DNA of 64,000 bases from Rossellomorea pakistanensis (GCF_016908495.1 NZ_JAFBDZ010000001.1:1364001-1428000), one strand, 5' to 3'; positions 1 to 9,726 are shown, counted from the first letter of the stretch. A program made the numbers and translations. Notes: generated from the sequence alone by a model not told the origin.

Positions 1-140
1 TACATTTTTCATAGAGGCTGCTCAAGGGCGACCTTCCAATGTCTACGCTTAGGAATTCTCAGCAACCATTCCCTCTCTGAAAGCAAGTGACCATTGTACT
101 CTTCCCTATCTTTGCATTCAATCTTTATTAAATTGATTAT
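1..140 (-). promoter_or_regulatory. T-box riboswitch leader, 5' part (probably valS)
   Basis: Read on the minus strand, this stretch has the 5' architecture of a T-box leader: an AGAGAGGG segment, a stem closing with GAGAATTCC, a GAAG-GTC-G specifier region, then CCCTTGAGCAG and TATGAAAAATG. The pheS leader at 57.2-57.5 kb has the same order of blocks. The candidate specifier triplet is GUC (plus positions 30-32), which would read tRNA-Val. In B. subtilis valS lies downstream of ysxE, which fits. The antiterminator and the gene lie beyond the window edge, so valS is an inference. A TATAAT at 147-152 (minus strand) is a plausible -10. Confidence 0.75.
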
Positions 141-294
141 TTACTCATTATAGTATCCAAAAACAATTCATTTCGTCAATCATTATTGACTTATTTTTAT
201 AAAATCATTCTTTTTTTCATAAATATGGGTAAATGCACAAACATATATTTATATCATATAGTGATGTATAGAGAAAAATTCGGAGGAGAGAGAG

Positions 295-492
295 ATGAAA
301 AAAAAGTTTAATTATGGCCATTACTCTATGCCCCCATGGTTAAAAACCTGCCGCGATATTTGTAAACAATTCATCATACCTTTTACAATCTTTCAAGGGA
401 TTCGTACTTTCTTCATACCTACAACATTTGATGTCCTCCTATTAGCTATTTTTCTTTTATTAGCCTTTGCCTACCATGCTGAATGGATTTAA
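295..492 (+). CDS. Small hypothetical membrane protein (65 aa)
   Basis: This 65-residue protein follows an excellent ribosome binding site (GGAGGAGAG, 6-8 bases before ATG). It has a basic, aromatic N-terminal half (MKKKFNYGHYS, with a KTCRDICKQF stretch) and a C-terminal hydrophobic segment at about residues 45-60 (DVLLLAIFLLLAFAY), so a single-pass membrane protein is likely. It converges with ysxE and shares its terminator. It diverges from the T-box leader to its left. I do not recognise the family and assign no function. The ribosome binding site and the fit in the gap argue that it is real. Confidence 0.65.
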   Translation: MKKKFNYGHYSMPPWLKTCRDICKQFIIPFTIFQGIRTFFIPTTFDVLLLAIFLLLAFAYHAEWI

Positions 493-493
493 A

Positions 494-530
494 AAGGAGC
501 TTCTTCACTCTATGTGGAAGCTCCTTCTTG
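494..530. terminator. Bidirectional terminator between the 65-aa gene and ysxE
   Basis: The 10-bp perfect arms AAGGAGCTTC and GAAGCTCCTT (494-503 and 517-526) flank a 13-base loop. On the minus strand the stem is followed by TTTTT. The ysxE stop codon (510-512) lies inside the loop, and the plus-strand gene stops just before the stem, so one hairpin can serve both converging genes. Confidence 0.8.
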
Positions 531-1553
531 TGATTGTTGTTGTTCTTTTTTCTGTCTTTCATATTCATCAATTCTCATAATAATGTATTCTGTATTTTTA
601 AGAAGCCAAAAATGTCGCTGAATTTTTTTAACGAATTTCATTTCATTCCGTTTAGACTTTGGAGTATGAAAATATTTTTTAACTACTGAAATAACAGTGC
701 TTGGATAGGCAAGATAGCTTAACAATAGCTTCATCTCTTCATTCCGGAATGAAATATGCTGAAAATAAGTCATTAGCCATTCAATACACTCATCATAGTA
801 TTTGGGGTATGATTTCAGTGTTCGTGATAAGAAAGGTAACAGGTCATGTATTGGCGACCCTACCCTTGTACCTTCAAAATTGTGAAAGTATCCATACCCT
901 CTTTCATCATAGAGAAAGTGCTCTGACGATATCTTTCCATGTACAATGACTGTTCTCACTTTATCATGATCCTTGGTTTCTTCATACCACTCATCAAACT
1001 TCTTTCTAGAAAACCTCAACGCTTGAGATACATCATGATAGTATAAACAATAAATCAATTGAAATGGGGATAAATAGGTTTCTTTTTCACAAGCTTCTAC
1101 AAACTCCTCCAAAAATTCTTGTTCCTTTTCCCATCTCGATGTTAATTCTTCATAGTGATCTTCTCTTTCTTCTTTAGCAATCGTGATTTCTTTCGAAGAA
1201 ATCGTATGAAGTCTCGCAAGTTCACGGAATAACTTCTTATTTTTTTCAAATTGATCTTCCTTATATTCATTCAGTACCCATGGCATACAATAATATAGCT
1301 TATCCTTATTCCAAACTGCATATCGTCCATCCAATGTAGGGTAGATTGGAACAATGCGGTTATAGCCAAGTTGAAATAAGCGCTGAACATTACGAACAAA
1401 GTCAACCCCTGTTGTAGCAGAAATTTCTTTTAAGGCCAATGTCCCTTTATTACTAAATATTTTTTTAACTTTTCCATTGTTCTCTACAAAGTGTGGAGTG
1501 ACTCCGTATGGTTTTAATATTTCATTTAGGTTAGAAGACTGGTTAGGTTCCAC
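510..1553 (-). CDS. ysxE: Spore coat protein YsxE, CotS family
   Basis: This is a CotS/YsxE-family spore coat protein, with an aminoglycoside-phosphotransferase-like (kinase-like) fold. Recognisable segments include KKIFSNKGTLALKE, the phosphotransferase-like VIVHGKISSEHFLYDE (equivalent of the catalytic HGD region, here HGK, so catalysis is doubtful) and the FEGTRVGSPIHDL metal-site equivalent. It lies downstream of spoVID as in B. subtilis. The open frame runs up to 1694, but its first ~30 codons come from a palindromic element (1642-1714) and are unlikely to be translated. I chose GTG at 1553, preceded by AAGGCGGG, which gives 347 aa, close to the family length of about 340. ATG at 1598 has its AGGAG only one base away. 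The start is therefore uncertain. Confidence 0.85.
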   Translation of the reverse strand: MEPNQSSNLNEILKPYGVTPHFVENNGKVKKIFSNKGTLALKEISATTGVDFVRNVQRLFQLGYNRIVPIYPTLDGRYAVWNKDKLYYCMPWVLNEYKEDQFEKNKKLFRELARLHTISSKEITIAKEEREDHYEELTSRWEKEQEFLEEFVEACEKETYLSPFQLIYCLYYHDVSQALRFSRKKFDEWYEETKDHDKVRTVIVHGKISSEHFLYDERGYGYFHNFEGTRVGSPIHDLLPFLSRTLKSYPKYYDECIEWLMTYFQHISFRNEEMKLLLSYLAYPSTVISVVKKYFHTPKSKRNEMKFVKKIQRHFWLLKNTEYIIMRIDEYERQKKEQQQSQEGAST

Positions 1554-1641
1554 ATGATCACCCGCCTTACTTAAATAAGCATTCTTACTATTAAACATAC
1601 TCCTAGAGTGGCGAATAGACACCAAAGAAAACGAAATCGAA

Positions 1642-1714
1642 GAGGCTGTCCCAAAGGGGTTAAGAACCACCATCTTCGTCGTGGTTCCAGACACCTTGGA
1701 TTTGGGACAGCCCC
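1642..1714. repeat. Palindromic element between spoVID and ysxE
   Basis: The outer arms GAGGCTGTCCCAAA (1642-1655) and TTTGGGACAGCCCC (1701-1714) pair over 14 bases with one mismatch. An inner GAACCAC/GTGGTTC pair lies within. The same GGGGCTGT/ACAGCCCC ends recur at 13284-13402, and a GGGGCTGTCCC segment occurs in the terminator at 10.5 kb. The element could end or process the spoVID transcript. It creates the spurious N-terminal extension of the ysxE frame. Confidence 0.7.
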
Positions 1715-1720
1715 TATATA

Positions 1721-3115
1721 TTAGTTATAATAGGCTGGTTCAACTGGAATATAGAGAACTTGACCTTCATACAGATCTTGGTTAGCCTCTAAATGATTCA
1801 CTCTCAGTATTTGTGGGACACTTAGCTCATATCTTTCTGCAATTAAATCAAGGGTCTCACCTTCTTGGATTATACATACTTTCAATTTTGCTGCTCTTTC
1901 CTCTTCCTTTCGAGCAAAGAAATCTGTTAATGAAATCGACTCATAGTTTTTTTTCGATTTCTTTTTCTTGTCTGTTTCTTCCGGTTGCTCTTCTTCAGAA
2001 ACATTTTTGGTTTTTCCCTTATAATATTGATGAACTTGCGGTGATGAAGATGACTCTTCTTCTATTTCAGCAGAAATCTCCTCTACCTCTACGTCCATCT
2101 TTACATCCTCATTTGAAGATTCGCTAAGTTCTTGGATTGGTAAATCGAATACACTTTCCTTGCCTCTAACTTCTTGCTCTTCGTTTTCTTCCGAGTACCC
2201 TAAAATTGGAGCTTGAGATGGCTTGGAATCATAATGAATTTGTACAGGTACTTCTTCTTCCTCTTCCTCTTCCTCTTCTTCTTCCTCTACTGGTTGTCGA
2301 CCTTCTACAGAAAAAGGTTCGTATAAGTCTTCGTCATCCTCCTCTTCAGATTCCGAGATGGATTCATATAATGCTTCTTTATTCACTTCTACAGGCTGAC
2401 GAAATTCTTCGACAACTTGTTCTTCTAATTCTTCTTCTCCCACTTCTTCTTCAGATAGTCTACCATCAGTAGAGACTGTTTCATATAAATCTTCGTCATC
2501 CTCTTCTTCAAAATCAAAGGAATAATACTCCTCTTCCTCCTCGTATTCTTCCTCATACTCCTCTTCAAATTCATCTGTTCCTTCTTCGGTTTCCGCTTCT
2601 TGAAGTGTGGGAGCAGACCTATGAAGAGGCTCGAGGGTCTGTTCCTCTTCTAAATCAATAGGAGCTGTAGTTTGTTGTTCACCATAAATTCCTGCAATCG
2701 TCAGATCTGCATTTAGTTTTAAACAAGCATTTTCAGGAACTACGTAATCAAATGCTTCTACAAATACATCTATGTCTTCCAAATTCACAATTCGATTTTT
2801 AGGAATTGTCACATCAACAGGAAAACTATGAGTAAATTCACATTCCCCTTTTTCTCTTTTCTCCACGATTTGTACAAACTTACCACTATGATGAAGATCT
2901 CCCCAAGTATCTTCTTCTTCCTCTCTTATCGTTGAGGGCAAATATTCACCTGTAAGGTCTAGACTTCCCCGTATGACTACATATTGTTCTTGCTCTTGTA
3001 TTGTTATATGAGGATCTAAGGAGATTGAGAGTAATTCTTCTACTTCCTGTCCTTTTTTAAACCAAATGGATTCTTCCAATGAAAATCGTAAACACGATTG
3101 TTGTTCTCCAGCCAA
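1721..3115 (-). CDS. spoVID: Spore coat encasement protein SpoVID
   Basis: SpoVID is a forespore-surface hub that recruits coat proteins for encasement during sporulation. The N-terminal domain (about residues 5-150) carries the family signature LRFSLEESIWFKKGQEV and SISLDPHITIQEQEQYV. The C-terminus (about 410-460) is a LysM domain (QEGETLDLIAERYELSVPQI, NHLE, YEGQVLYIP). The middle (about 160-340) is extremely acidic and low complexity, with a run of 13 Glu and a duplicated EEEDDEDLYE-xx-S-xx-GR unit. The open frame begins at 3133, but the best start is TTG at 3115 with AAAGGAGG seven bases upstream, giving about 464 aa and matching the B. subtilis N-terminus. A sigma-E-type promoter lies just upstream. 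Confidence 0.95.
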   Translation of the reverse strand: MAGEQQSCLRFSLEESIWFKKGQEVEELLSISLDPHITIQEQEQYVVIRGSLDLTGEYLPSTIREEEEDTWGDLHHSGKFVQIVEKREKGECEFTHSFPVDVTIPKNRIVNLEDIDVFVEAFDYVVPENACLKLNADLTIAGIYGEQQTTAPIDLEEEQTLEPLHRSAPTLQEAETEEGTDEFEEEYEEEYEEEEEYYSFDFEEEDDEDLYETVSTDGRLSEEEVGEEELEEQVVEEFRQPVEVNKEALYESISESEEEDDEDLYEPFSVEGRQPVEEEEEEEEEEEEVPVQIHYDSKPSQAPILGYSEENEEQEVRGKESVFDLPIQELSESSNEDVKMDVEVEEISAEIEEESSSSPQVHQYYKGKTKNVSEEEQPEETDKKKKSKKNYESISLTDFFARKEEERAAKLKVCIIQEGETLDLIAERYELSVPQILRVNHLEANQDLYEGQVLYIPVEPAYYN

Positions 3116-3165
3116 AAGAGCTCCTCCTTTCAAGTTCCAGCCATAGGAATGACAATGTCATTAAC

Positions 3166-3194
3166 AATCTATGTGGAAAATCACTAGAATATGA
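3166..3194 (-). promoter_or_regulatory. Sigma-E-type promoter of spoVID
   Basis: On the minus strand, TCATATT (3188-3194) is followed after 14 bases by CATAGATT (3166-3173). The -35 matches the sigma-E consensus KMATATT exactly, and the -10 matches CATACAHT at 7 of 8 positions with correct spacing. It lies about 50 bases before the TTG start of spoVID. spoVID is a known mother-cell (sigma-E) gene in B. subtilis. Confidence 0.75.
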
Positions 3195-3343
3195 ACATTT
3201 AATCTTTGATTAATTAAATAGTTAGTTAAGGAAATCAGAATGTCAAAAATCAATGAGTCAATTTCCATAGAAACTAGCTTTTCATTATTCTTATAGAAGG
3301 GTATAAAAGGCTTGTTTATAAGTAATCATCATATTGAGTTATA

Positions 3344-3378
3344 ACAAAAAACCTGAACTAAAATTAGTTCAGGTTTTG
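3344..3378 (-). terminator. Terminator of the hem operon (after hemL)
   Basis: The stem AACCTGAACTAA / TTAGTTCAGGTT has a very short loop and is followed on the minus strand by TTTTTT. It starts about 10 bases after the hemL stop and ends the hemAXCDBL transcript before spoVID. Confidence 0.9.
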
Positions 3379-3387
3379 AAAAAATAT

Positions 3388-4680
3388 TTACTTTCTGCTA
3401 ATATTACTAAACGCTTTTTCAGCCGCTTCAATTGTTCGCTGAATATCCTCATCTGTATGAGCAGTTGAAAGGAATAATCCCTCAAATTGAGATGGGGGGA
3501 GCAATACCCCTTCATTAGCCATTTGACGGTAATATTCTGCAAAGAGTTCAAGATTAGAACTTCTTGCTCCTTCATAATTTGTAACCTTTTCATTTGTAAA
3601 GAAAATGCCAATCATTGAGCCTGCACGATTGATTGTATGAGGAATGTCATATTTTGAGCAAGCTCTATGTAAGCCTTCTTCTAGCAAGACTGCTTTACGT
3701 TCAAATTCCTTATAGCTATCAGGGGTAAGCTGCTTAAGTGTTTCATATCCAGCTGTCATCGCTAATGGATTACCAGATAAGGTTCCCGCCTGATAAATAG
3801 GACCACTTGGAGCTACTCTTTCCATAATTTCCGCTTTTCCACCGTAAGCACCTACCGGCAGGCCACCTCCGATCACTTTCCCTAGACAGGTTAAATCAGG
3901 GGTAACATTATAATAGCCTTGTGCACAATTGTAACCAACTCTAAACCCAGTCATCACTTCATCAAAGATTAACAGTGTACCATTCTTTTCTGTAATTTCT
4001 CTTAAACCTTGAAGGAATCCAGGATTAGGAGGAACCACACCCATATTTCCTGCTACGGGCTCAACAATAACTCCCGCAATATCCTCACCATATTGTTCAA
4101 AGGCGTAATGAATGCTTTCTAAATCATTATAAGGTACGGTGATCGTATTTTGGGCAACACCTTCTGGAACTCCTGGGCTATCGGGCAGTCCGAGGGTTGC
4201 AACACCAGATCCAGCCTTAATTAGAAGAGAATCACCATGTCCATGATAGCAGCCCTCAAATTTTAGAATTTTATTTCTCCCTGTATATCCTCTCGCTAAT
4301 CGAAGAGCACTCATCGTCGCTTCTGTACCTGAAGAAACCATGCGGACTACTTCAATGGATGGAACACGGTCAATGACGAGCTCTGCCAATTTATTTTCGA
4401 TAAGGGTAGGGGCACCGAAGCTCGTTCCGCGTTCGGCTACTTTCTTAATGGCTTCTACCACCGAATCATTCGCATGACCAAGGATTAAAGGTCCCCAAGA
4501 GAGAATGTAATCTATGTATTCATTCCCATCAATATCATAAATTTTCGATCCCTGTCCTTTTTCCATAAAAATTGGATCCATATTTACTGATTTAAAAGCA
4601 CGAACCGGACTGTTTACTCCACCTGGCATAAGCTTAACGGCTTCTTTAAATGCATTTTGAGATTGATCATAAATGCGCAA
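3388..4680 (-). CDS. hemL: Glutamate-1-semialdehyde 2,1-aminomutase
   Basis: HemL converts glutamate-1-semialdehyde to 5-aminolevulinate using pyridoxal phosphate, the second step of the C5 haem pathway. The sequence is canonical: [13 protein letters not shown] near the N-terminus, [16 protein letters not shown], the [12 protein letters not shown]-contact motif and the Schiff-base lysine in [17 protein letters not shown] (about residue 268). I chose TTG at 4680, eight bases after GGAGG, giving 430 aa, the same length as B. subtilis HemL. The frame's upstream start at 4695 overlaps the ribosome binding site. This is the last gene of the hem operon, 44 bases after hemB, and is followed by a terminator. 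Confidence 0.97.
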   Translation of the reverse strand: MRIYDQSQNAFKEAVKLMPGGVNSPVRAFKSVNMDPIFMEKGQGSKIYDIDGNEYIDYILSWGPLILGHANDSVVEAIKKVAERGTSFGAPTLIENKLAELVIDRVPSIEVVRMVSSGTEATMSALRLARGYTGRNKILKFEGCYHGHGDSLLIKAGSGVATLGLPDSPGVPEGVAQNTITVPYNDLESIHYAFEQYGEDIAGVIVEPVAGNMGVVPPNPGFLQGLREITEKNGTLLIFDEVMTGFRVGYNCAQGYYNVTPDLTCLGKVIGGGLPVGAYGGKAEIMERVAPSGPIYQAGTLSGNPLAMTAGYETLKQLTPDSYKEFERKAVLLEEGLHRACSKYDIPHTINRAGSMIGIFFTNEKVTNYEGARSSNLELFAEYYRQMANEGVLLPPSQFEGLFLSTAHTDEDIQRTIEAAEKAFSNISRK

Positions 4681-4724
4681 AAAATCTACCTCCATTTTTT
4701 TAAAATTTAAAATAGATACTCATT

Positions 4725-5702
4725 TTATTCAGACAACCATCTTGCTACATCTTTTGCTGCATAGGTAATGATTAAATCCGATCCTGCTCTTTTCATACTT
4801 AATAACTTCTCCATAACCATTTCTTTCTCATTAACCCAGCCATTGGCTGCAGCTGCTTTGATCATCGAATATTCTCCACTAACATTATAAGCAACAATGG
4901 GTGCATTAAATTCATTTTTCACATCACGAATGATATCTAAATAAGATAGGGCTGGTTTCACGATTAAGAAATCTGCCCCTTCTTCCATATCCGATTGCGC
5001 TTCACGCAGTGCTTCCATACGGTTTGAAGGGTCCATTTGATAGGTCCTTCTATCACCAAATTGAGGTGAACTATGAGCCGCATCTCTAAAAGGACCGTAG
5101 AAGCTTGAGGCATATTTAACAGCATAAGACATAATTGGAACATCTTCAAAACCAGCTTCGTCTAAGCCTTGACGAATAGCTGCCACAAATCCATCCATCA
5201 TATTAGAAGGAGCAATTATATCCGCTCCAGCTTCTGCTTGGCTGATGGCTGTCTTAGCTAAAAGGTTTAAGGTTGGATCATTTAAGATTTTCCCGTCTTC
5301 TACAATGCCACAATGCCCATGATCTGTATATTGACACAGACATGTATCCGCGATGACAACCATTTCAGGATGATGCTCTTTTACAAATCGTGTAGCCCTC
5401 TGTACAATTCCATGATCATGATAGGCTTCTTTTCCTAGCTCATCTTTTTCAGCTGGGACTCCAAATAGGATAATCGATTTTATTCCAAGGGATACAATTT
5501 CATCGATTTCTGTTTTTAAATAATCAAGTGAAATTTGAAATACACCAGGCATAGATGCTACAGGATTTTTAATATTTTCCCCTTCCACTACAAACAAAGG
5601 ATAGATTAAATCCTCTTTTCTAATGAATGTCTCTCTCACCAAAGATCTAAGATTTTCACTTTTACGCAAACGGCGATGACGCTTAAATTGAATTTCACTC
5701 AT
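4725..5702 (-). CDS. hemB: Delta-aminolevulinic acid dehydratase (porphobilinogen synthase)
   Basis: HemB condenses two 5-aminolevulinate molecules to porphobilinogen. The zinc-type cysteine triad is visible in [13 protein letters not shown] (C121, C123, C131), and the two active-site lysines are K196 (MSYAVKYAS) and K249 ([12 protein letters not shown]). Length is 325 aa, as expected for the family. Two consecutive ATG codons follow AAAGGAGG. The second (5702) has the better spacing (7 bases). It lies in the hem operon, 14 bases after hemD. Confidence 0.97.
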   Translation of the reverse strand: MSEIQFKRHRRLRKSENLRSLVRETFIRKEDLIYPLFVVEGENIKNPVASMPGVFQISLDYLKTEIDEIVSLGIKSIILFGVPAEKDELGKEAYHDHGIVQRATRFVKEHHPEMVVIADTCLCQYTDHGHCGIVEDGKILNDPTLNLLAKTAISQAEAGADIIAPSNMMDGFVAAIRQGLDEAGFEDVPIMSYAVKYASSFYGPFRDAAHSSPQFGDRRTYQMDPSNRMEALREAQSDMEEGADFLIVKPALSYLDIIRDVKNEFNAPIVAYNVSGEYSMIKAAAANGWVNEKEMVMEKLLSMKRAGSDLIITYAAKDVARWLSE

Positions 5703-5716
5703 CATGATTCCTCCTT

Positions 5717-6496
5717 TTAATGGGCATGAAAGTATTGGGCCAAAGCCTCCACGAGATCTTCCATCGTATAGCGTTCAGGAACGATTTCTACTTTCAATCC
5801 ATACGATTCAGCTGTTTCTTTCGCAACGGGACCAATACAAGCATAAATCGGGTGCTCAATGATCCTCTTAAGATTATTTTTTTCAACAGTTTTTATGAAA
5901 TGATGGATAGCAGATGAGCTTGTAAATGTGACTGCATCCAATTCATTTATTAATAGCAATTGTTTCAACTTCTCTTGATTTTTCTGTGGAAAATAGTTTT
6001 CATAAAGAATCCATTCATCACAAGAAATCCCATATTCCCTCAAACTAGAAGCAAGAATATTTCTTGCTAGATTGCCTTTTGGAATGAGAACTTTCTTAGG
6101 TCTTTTTCCTTCGTTAAGAAATTGTTCTGCAAAATCTTCAGCAGTAAAGGAATCTGGAATAAAATCAGGAGTATACCCAAAGGACCTTAATAATTCTCCT
6201 GTCTTATCTCCAACCGCTCCAATTTTGCATTTCATTGTAGAAAATGTAACCTCTTTTTCTTTCAATAATGAAACGAAAAAACGGACAGTATTTTTACTAG
6301 TGAAAATAATCCATTCATATTCAGGCAACTGGTTTATGTAGTCTGTTTGTTTGTGATCTTCATAAAAACGAAAAGCTAATAGAGGCACAATATGGGGGAT
6401 TCCCCCATATTGTTTAACAAGCTCTGACATCCCTTCAGCCTCTTGTTCCCCTCTTGTGATCAAGATTTCTTTACCTTCAAGTGGTAAAGTAACCAT
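5717..6496 (-). CDS. hemD: Uroporphyrinogen-III synthase
   Basis: HemD closes and isomerises hydroxymethylbilane to uroporphyrinogen III. The family is poorly conserved, but the [25 protein letters not shown] start, [38 protein letters not shown] and [16 protein letters not shown] segments are typical of its two-lobed fold. Its ATG overlaps the hemC stop by one base (TAATG), indicating translational coupling in the hem operon. It is 259 aa, normal length. Confidence 0.95.
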   Translation of the reverse strand: MVTLPLEGKEILITRGEQEAEGMSELVKQYGGIPHIVPLLAFRFYEDHKQTDYINQLPEYEWIIFTSKNTVRFFVSLLKEKEVTFSTMKCKIGAVGDKTGELLRSFGYTPDFIPDSFTAEDFAEQFLNEGKRPKKVLIPKGNLARNILASSLREYGISCDEWILYENYFPQKNQEKLKQLLLINELDAVTFTSSSAIHHFIKTVEKNNLKRIIEHPIYACIGPVAKETAESYGLKVEIVPERYTMEDLVEALAQYFHAH

Positions 6497-7428
6497 TATT
6501 GATCCAACTCCTCTTTTACTTGATCAATTAATTGCTTTGCACCTTGTTCGATTAACATTTCCGCTGCTTTTTCTCCTACTTCAATCGGATCTATTCCTCT
6601 AACGATTTCTTTATAAACTGTTTTCCCATCAGGGGAAGCAACAAGAGCTGTTAATACTACTTCACTGTTCTCTTCAAGGTAGGCATATCCTCCAATAGGA
6701 ACTTGACATCCACCTTCCATTTTGTGAAGGTATGCGCGTTCTGCTTGTACTGTTTTTGTTGTGGAGTCACAGGCAAATTGAGAGAGTAATTGTAATAGCT
6801 CCTCATCATTTTCCCGGCATTCAATCGCTAATGCCCCCTGCCCAACAGCTGGAATACAAATATCAGGATCTAGGAATTCTGTTACAACATCTGAAGTCCA
6901 GCCCATCCTTGAAAGACCAGCAGCTGCTAATATAATGGCGTCATAGTCTTCGTTTTGTAACTTAGCGAGTCTTGTATCAATATTTCCACGAATCCATTTG
7001 ATTTCAAGATCTGGCCTTCTTGCTAAGATTTGTGCCCCTCTTCGTAAGCTACTTGTCCCTACAATGGCACCTGGAGAAAGTTCGCTTAGTGTTTTATGAT
7101 CTTTCGAAATGATCGCATCTCGATGATCTTCTCTCTCTGGGATACAACCGATACCTAAACCTTCTGGAAGTACAGCAGGCATATCCTTCATACTATGAAC
7201 AGCCATATCTATCTCCTGATCAAGCATTGCCTGTTCAATTTCTTTTACGAATAATCCTTTTCCTCCAACCTTTGAAAGGGTAACATCAAGAATTTGGTCC
7301 CCTTTCGTCACAATTTCTTTTACTTCAAACTCGAATGGAGCCCCTAATTCTTTCAATTGTTGAATAACCCAATTTGTTTGTGTTAAAGCTAGTTTACTCC
7401 GACGAGAACCCACAACGATCTTTCTCAT
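6496..7428 (-). CDS. hemC: Porphobilinogen deaminase (hydroxymethylbilane synthase)
   Basis: HemC polymerises four porphobilinogens into hydroxymethylbilane on a covalent dipyrromethane cofactor. Seen are [16 protein letters not shown] at the N-terminus, the substrate-binding arginines in [10 protein letters not shown] and IRGNIDTRL, and the cofactor cysteine C241 in [14 protein letters not shown] chose ATG at 7428, five bases after TTGGAGG, giving 310 aa. The open frame extends 12 bases upstream to a TTG that is part of that ribosome binding site. The stop overlaps the hemD start. Confidence 0.97.
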   Translation of the reverse strand: MRKIVVGSRRSKLALTQTNWVIQQLKELGAPFEFEVKEIVTKGDQILDVTLSKVGGKGLFVKEIEQAMLDQEIDMAVHSMKDMPAVLPEGLGIGCIPEREDHRDAIISKDHKTLSELSPGAIVGTSSLRRGAQILARRPDLEIKWIRGNIDTRLAKLQNEDYDAIILAAAGLSRMGWTSDVVTEFLDPDICIPAVGQGALAIECRENDEELLQLLSQFACDSTTKTVQAERAYLHKMEGGCQVPIGGYAYLEENSEVVLTALVASPDGKTVYKEIVRGIDPIEVGEKAAEMLIEQGAKQLIDQVKEELDQ

Positions 7429-7533
7429 AATGACCTCCAATAATTAAAGTTAAAATACCTAGGTAAAGGGGAGCAAAACAAAAAAACTGATTTCACATCC
7501 CGATTTGTTATAACCTAAATCATCCTGGTTTCC

Positions 7534-8367
7534 TTATGTGTACCAAAAGTGAAATGTAGAAAATCGACTAACAAGTAAGAAGTTTACGAGAATAAATAGA
7601 AAAGCTCCTACATTCAAATAAGCTAGTGATTTCCCATACATACCTTTTCGAACTCGTATATATAAATAATTGCTATAAACGACTAATAAAATAAATGAAC
7701 CGATTATTTTCGGATCGTACCATAGAAAATTCGGTACTTTAATAAACGCCCATTGAAGCCCTAATATTAAGCTGAGAAGAAGCATGGGAACTCCAATCGC
7801 GTTTAATATATAAGACATTTTCTCCAGTTTTGACAGATCACTAATCCGCCATAAACGCTGGCCCCATTTCTTCTCTTTTAACAACTTATGCTGTAATAAG
7901 TAAAGCATAGAGAAAACAAACGAAAGTGAGAAAGCACCATAAGATAAAATGGCCATAGTAATATGAATAAGCATCAATTCAGATACTAATTGCTCTGCGA
8001 TGGCTCTCGACTCAACTTGTACTGGAGCAAATGTGTGGATCGCCATAATGACAAACCCTAATATGTTTGTAAAAAAAACAGTGAAATCTACTCTTAATAG
8101 GCGATTAATACCAAGGGAAAGAGTAACTAATACCCAAGCATAAAAATAAAGTCCCTCAAATATTGTAAGGACTGGAAAACGACCAGTTCGAATCATATAG
8201 AGAAATAAAAAAATTGTTTGAAGAACCCAAACAATCGCAAGAAGCCAGAAGGCAAACTGATTTGCCTTCCGGTTTTTGTTTAAGAAATCTATAAAGTAAA
8301 ATAAAATGCTAATAGCATACAGAACAATCATGAGTTCATGCAGCCTTGTCATCGTTTGTTCAAACAT
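7534..8367 (-). CDS. hemX: HemX, cytochrome-assembly-like membrane protein
   Basis: HemX is a polytopic membrane protein of the CcsA/CcmC-like haem-handling superfamily. In B. subtilis it controls the amount of HemA. About eight hydrophobic segments are visible, and the signature region around FLWYDPKIIGSFILLVVYSNYLYIR fits the family. Two in-frame ATGs exist. The second (8367) is nine bases after GAGG and gives 277 aa, close to the B. subtilis length. It lies between hemA and hemC in the operon. A 105-base gap before hemC holds no recognisable signal. Confidence 0.93.
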   Translation of the reverse strand: MFEQTMTRLHELMIVLYAISILFYFIDFLNKNRKANQFAFWLLAIVWVLQTIFLFLYMIRTGRFPVLTIFEGLYFYAWVLVTLSLGINRLLRVDFTVFFTNILGFVIMAIHTFAPVQVESRAIAEQLVSELMLIHITMAILSYGAFSLSFVFSMLYLLQHKLLKEKKWGQRLWRISDLSKLEKMSYILNAIGVPMLLLSLILGLQWAFIKVPNFLWYDPKIIGSFILLVVYSNYLYIRVRKGMYGKSLAYLNVGAFLFILVNFLLVSRFSTFHFWYT

Positions 8368-8382
8368 AGACATTAACCTCGC

Positions 8383-9726
8383 TTACGATTGAAAAGAAGG
8401 TTGTGGCTTGAGCCCGATAGCTTGCTTCTCTTCGGCTGCTTTAATAATCGGTTGTATTTGTTCTTCTTCAATGTTAAAAATTTTCACAAATAATTCCAAT
8501 TTATCTTCTGCATCAGGTAATGCAGCAAGCTCTTTCACTTGTGAAATTGGATCTTTTAATAATTGATTAATAATACTCTTTGTATGCTTGTTTAAAACTT
8601 TTCTTTCTCGATCCGTAAGATTCGGCATTTTGCGTTCAATGCTTTCCATTGTTTCAGCTTGAATGGAAAGAGCTTTTTCTCTTAATGCAGAAATGACGGG
8701 AACAACTCCTAACATGTTCAACCATTCCTTAAACGCAACAATTTCACCTTCGATTACGAGTTGAATCTCTTCTGCCGCTTTCTTACGTTCTGCGAGATTC
8801 GCTTCAACAATTCCTTCTAGATCATCAATATCATATAAAAAGACACTTTCTAATTCATCAATACCAGGATCTAAATCTCTTGGAACCGCAATATCGACCA
8901 TGAATAAAGGACGTCCTTTACGCATACTGTCAACATGGATCATCATTTCCTTCGTCACAACATAATCATTAGATCCTGTTGAACTAATCAATATGTCTGC
9001 TTCCACTAGTGCACATTGTAGCTCTTGAAGCGTCTTCGCTTGTCCGTTGAAACGGTTAGCTAAAGTTTCGGCTTTTTCGAAGGTACGGTTTATGACCGTT
9101 ACTTTTGTTGCGCCGCTTCCATGGAGATTTTTAATCGCTAATTCTCCCATTTTACCTGCGCCTAATATTAGGACATGCTTTCCGTCTAAATCACCAAACA
9201 CTTTTTTCGCTAGTTCTACTGCCGCATAGCTGACAGAAACGGCATTTGAACCTATTTCTGTTTCAGAATGTGATTTCTTTGCTAAGGTTACAGCTTGTTT
9301 AAAAAGCTGATTAAAGACTGTTCCTGTTGCACCTGCTTCTTGAGCAGTTAAGAAACTACTACGAATCTGTCCGAGAATTTGGGTTTCCCCTAACACCATA
9401 GAATTTAATCCGCACGTTACCTTAAACAGATGGTCGATAGCTCCATCTTGTTCATAAATGAACAAGTAAGGACTAAATTCATCTTTGTCAATTCCAAACC
9501 ATTGGGATAAAAAATCTTTTATATAGTAACGACCTGTATGAAGTTGATCAACTACTGCGTACACTTCAGTGCGATTACAAGTTGAAACAATTACGTTTTC
9601 AAGAATACTCTTTTTATCCTTTAATGATCTCATAGCCGAAGGGAGATCACCTTCGTTAAAAGATAGGCGTTCACGTATCTCAACAGGGGCCGTTTTATAA
9701 TTTAATCCAACGACGATAATATGCAT
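8383..9726 (-). CDS. hemA: Glutamyl-tRNA reductase
   Basis: HemA reduces Glu-tRNA(Glu) to glutamate-1-semialdehyde with NADPH, the committed step of haem synthesis. Visible are the catalytic cysteine C50 in [12 protein letters not shown], the substrate-site [15 protein letters not shown] (about 107-120), the Rossmann motif [14 protein letters not shown] (about 185-198) and the C-terminal dimerisation helix region. It is 447 aa, as expected. It is the first gene of hemAXCDBL. A Fur-family operator sits 21-35 bases upstream of its ATG. Confidence 0.97.
   Translation of the reverse strand: MHIIVVGLNYKTAPVEIRERLSFNEGDLPSAMRSLKDKKSILENVIVSTCNRTEVYAVVDQLHTGRYYIKDFLSQWFGIDKDEFSPYLFIYEQDGAIDHLFKVTCGLNSMVLGETQILGQIRSSFLTAQEAGATGTVFNQLFKQAVTLAKKSHSETEIGSNAVSVSYAAVELAKKVFGDLDGKHVLILGAGKMGELAIKNLHGSGATKVTVINRTFEKAETLANRFNGQAKTLQELQCALVEADILISSTGSNDYVVTKEMMIHVDSMRKGRPLFMVDIAVPRDLDPGIDELESVFLYDIDDLEGIVEANLAERKKAAEEIQLVIEGEIVAFKEWLNMLGVVPVISALREKALSIQAETMESIERKMPNLTDRERKVLNKHTKSIINQLLKDPISQVKELAALPDAEDKLELFVKIFNIEEEQIQPIIKAAEEKQAIGLKPQPSFQS

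Noticed and set aside
147-179. Complete sigma-A promoter for the valS-type T-box (TTGACG ... TATAAT)
   Set aside because: The spacing is 21 bases, too long for a normal promoter. Only the TATAAT is kept as a candidate -10.
1554-1694. N-terminal extension of YsxE to 394 aa
   Set aside because: The extra codons come from the palindromic element and lack a ribosome binding site; the length would exceed the family by about 50 residues.
1813-2472. Long plus-strand frames rich in Leu and Pro opposite spoVID
   Set aside because: They are the complement of the Glu/Asp-rich tract (GAA/GAG read as CTT/TTC) and have no start signals.
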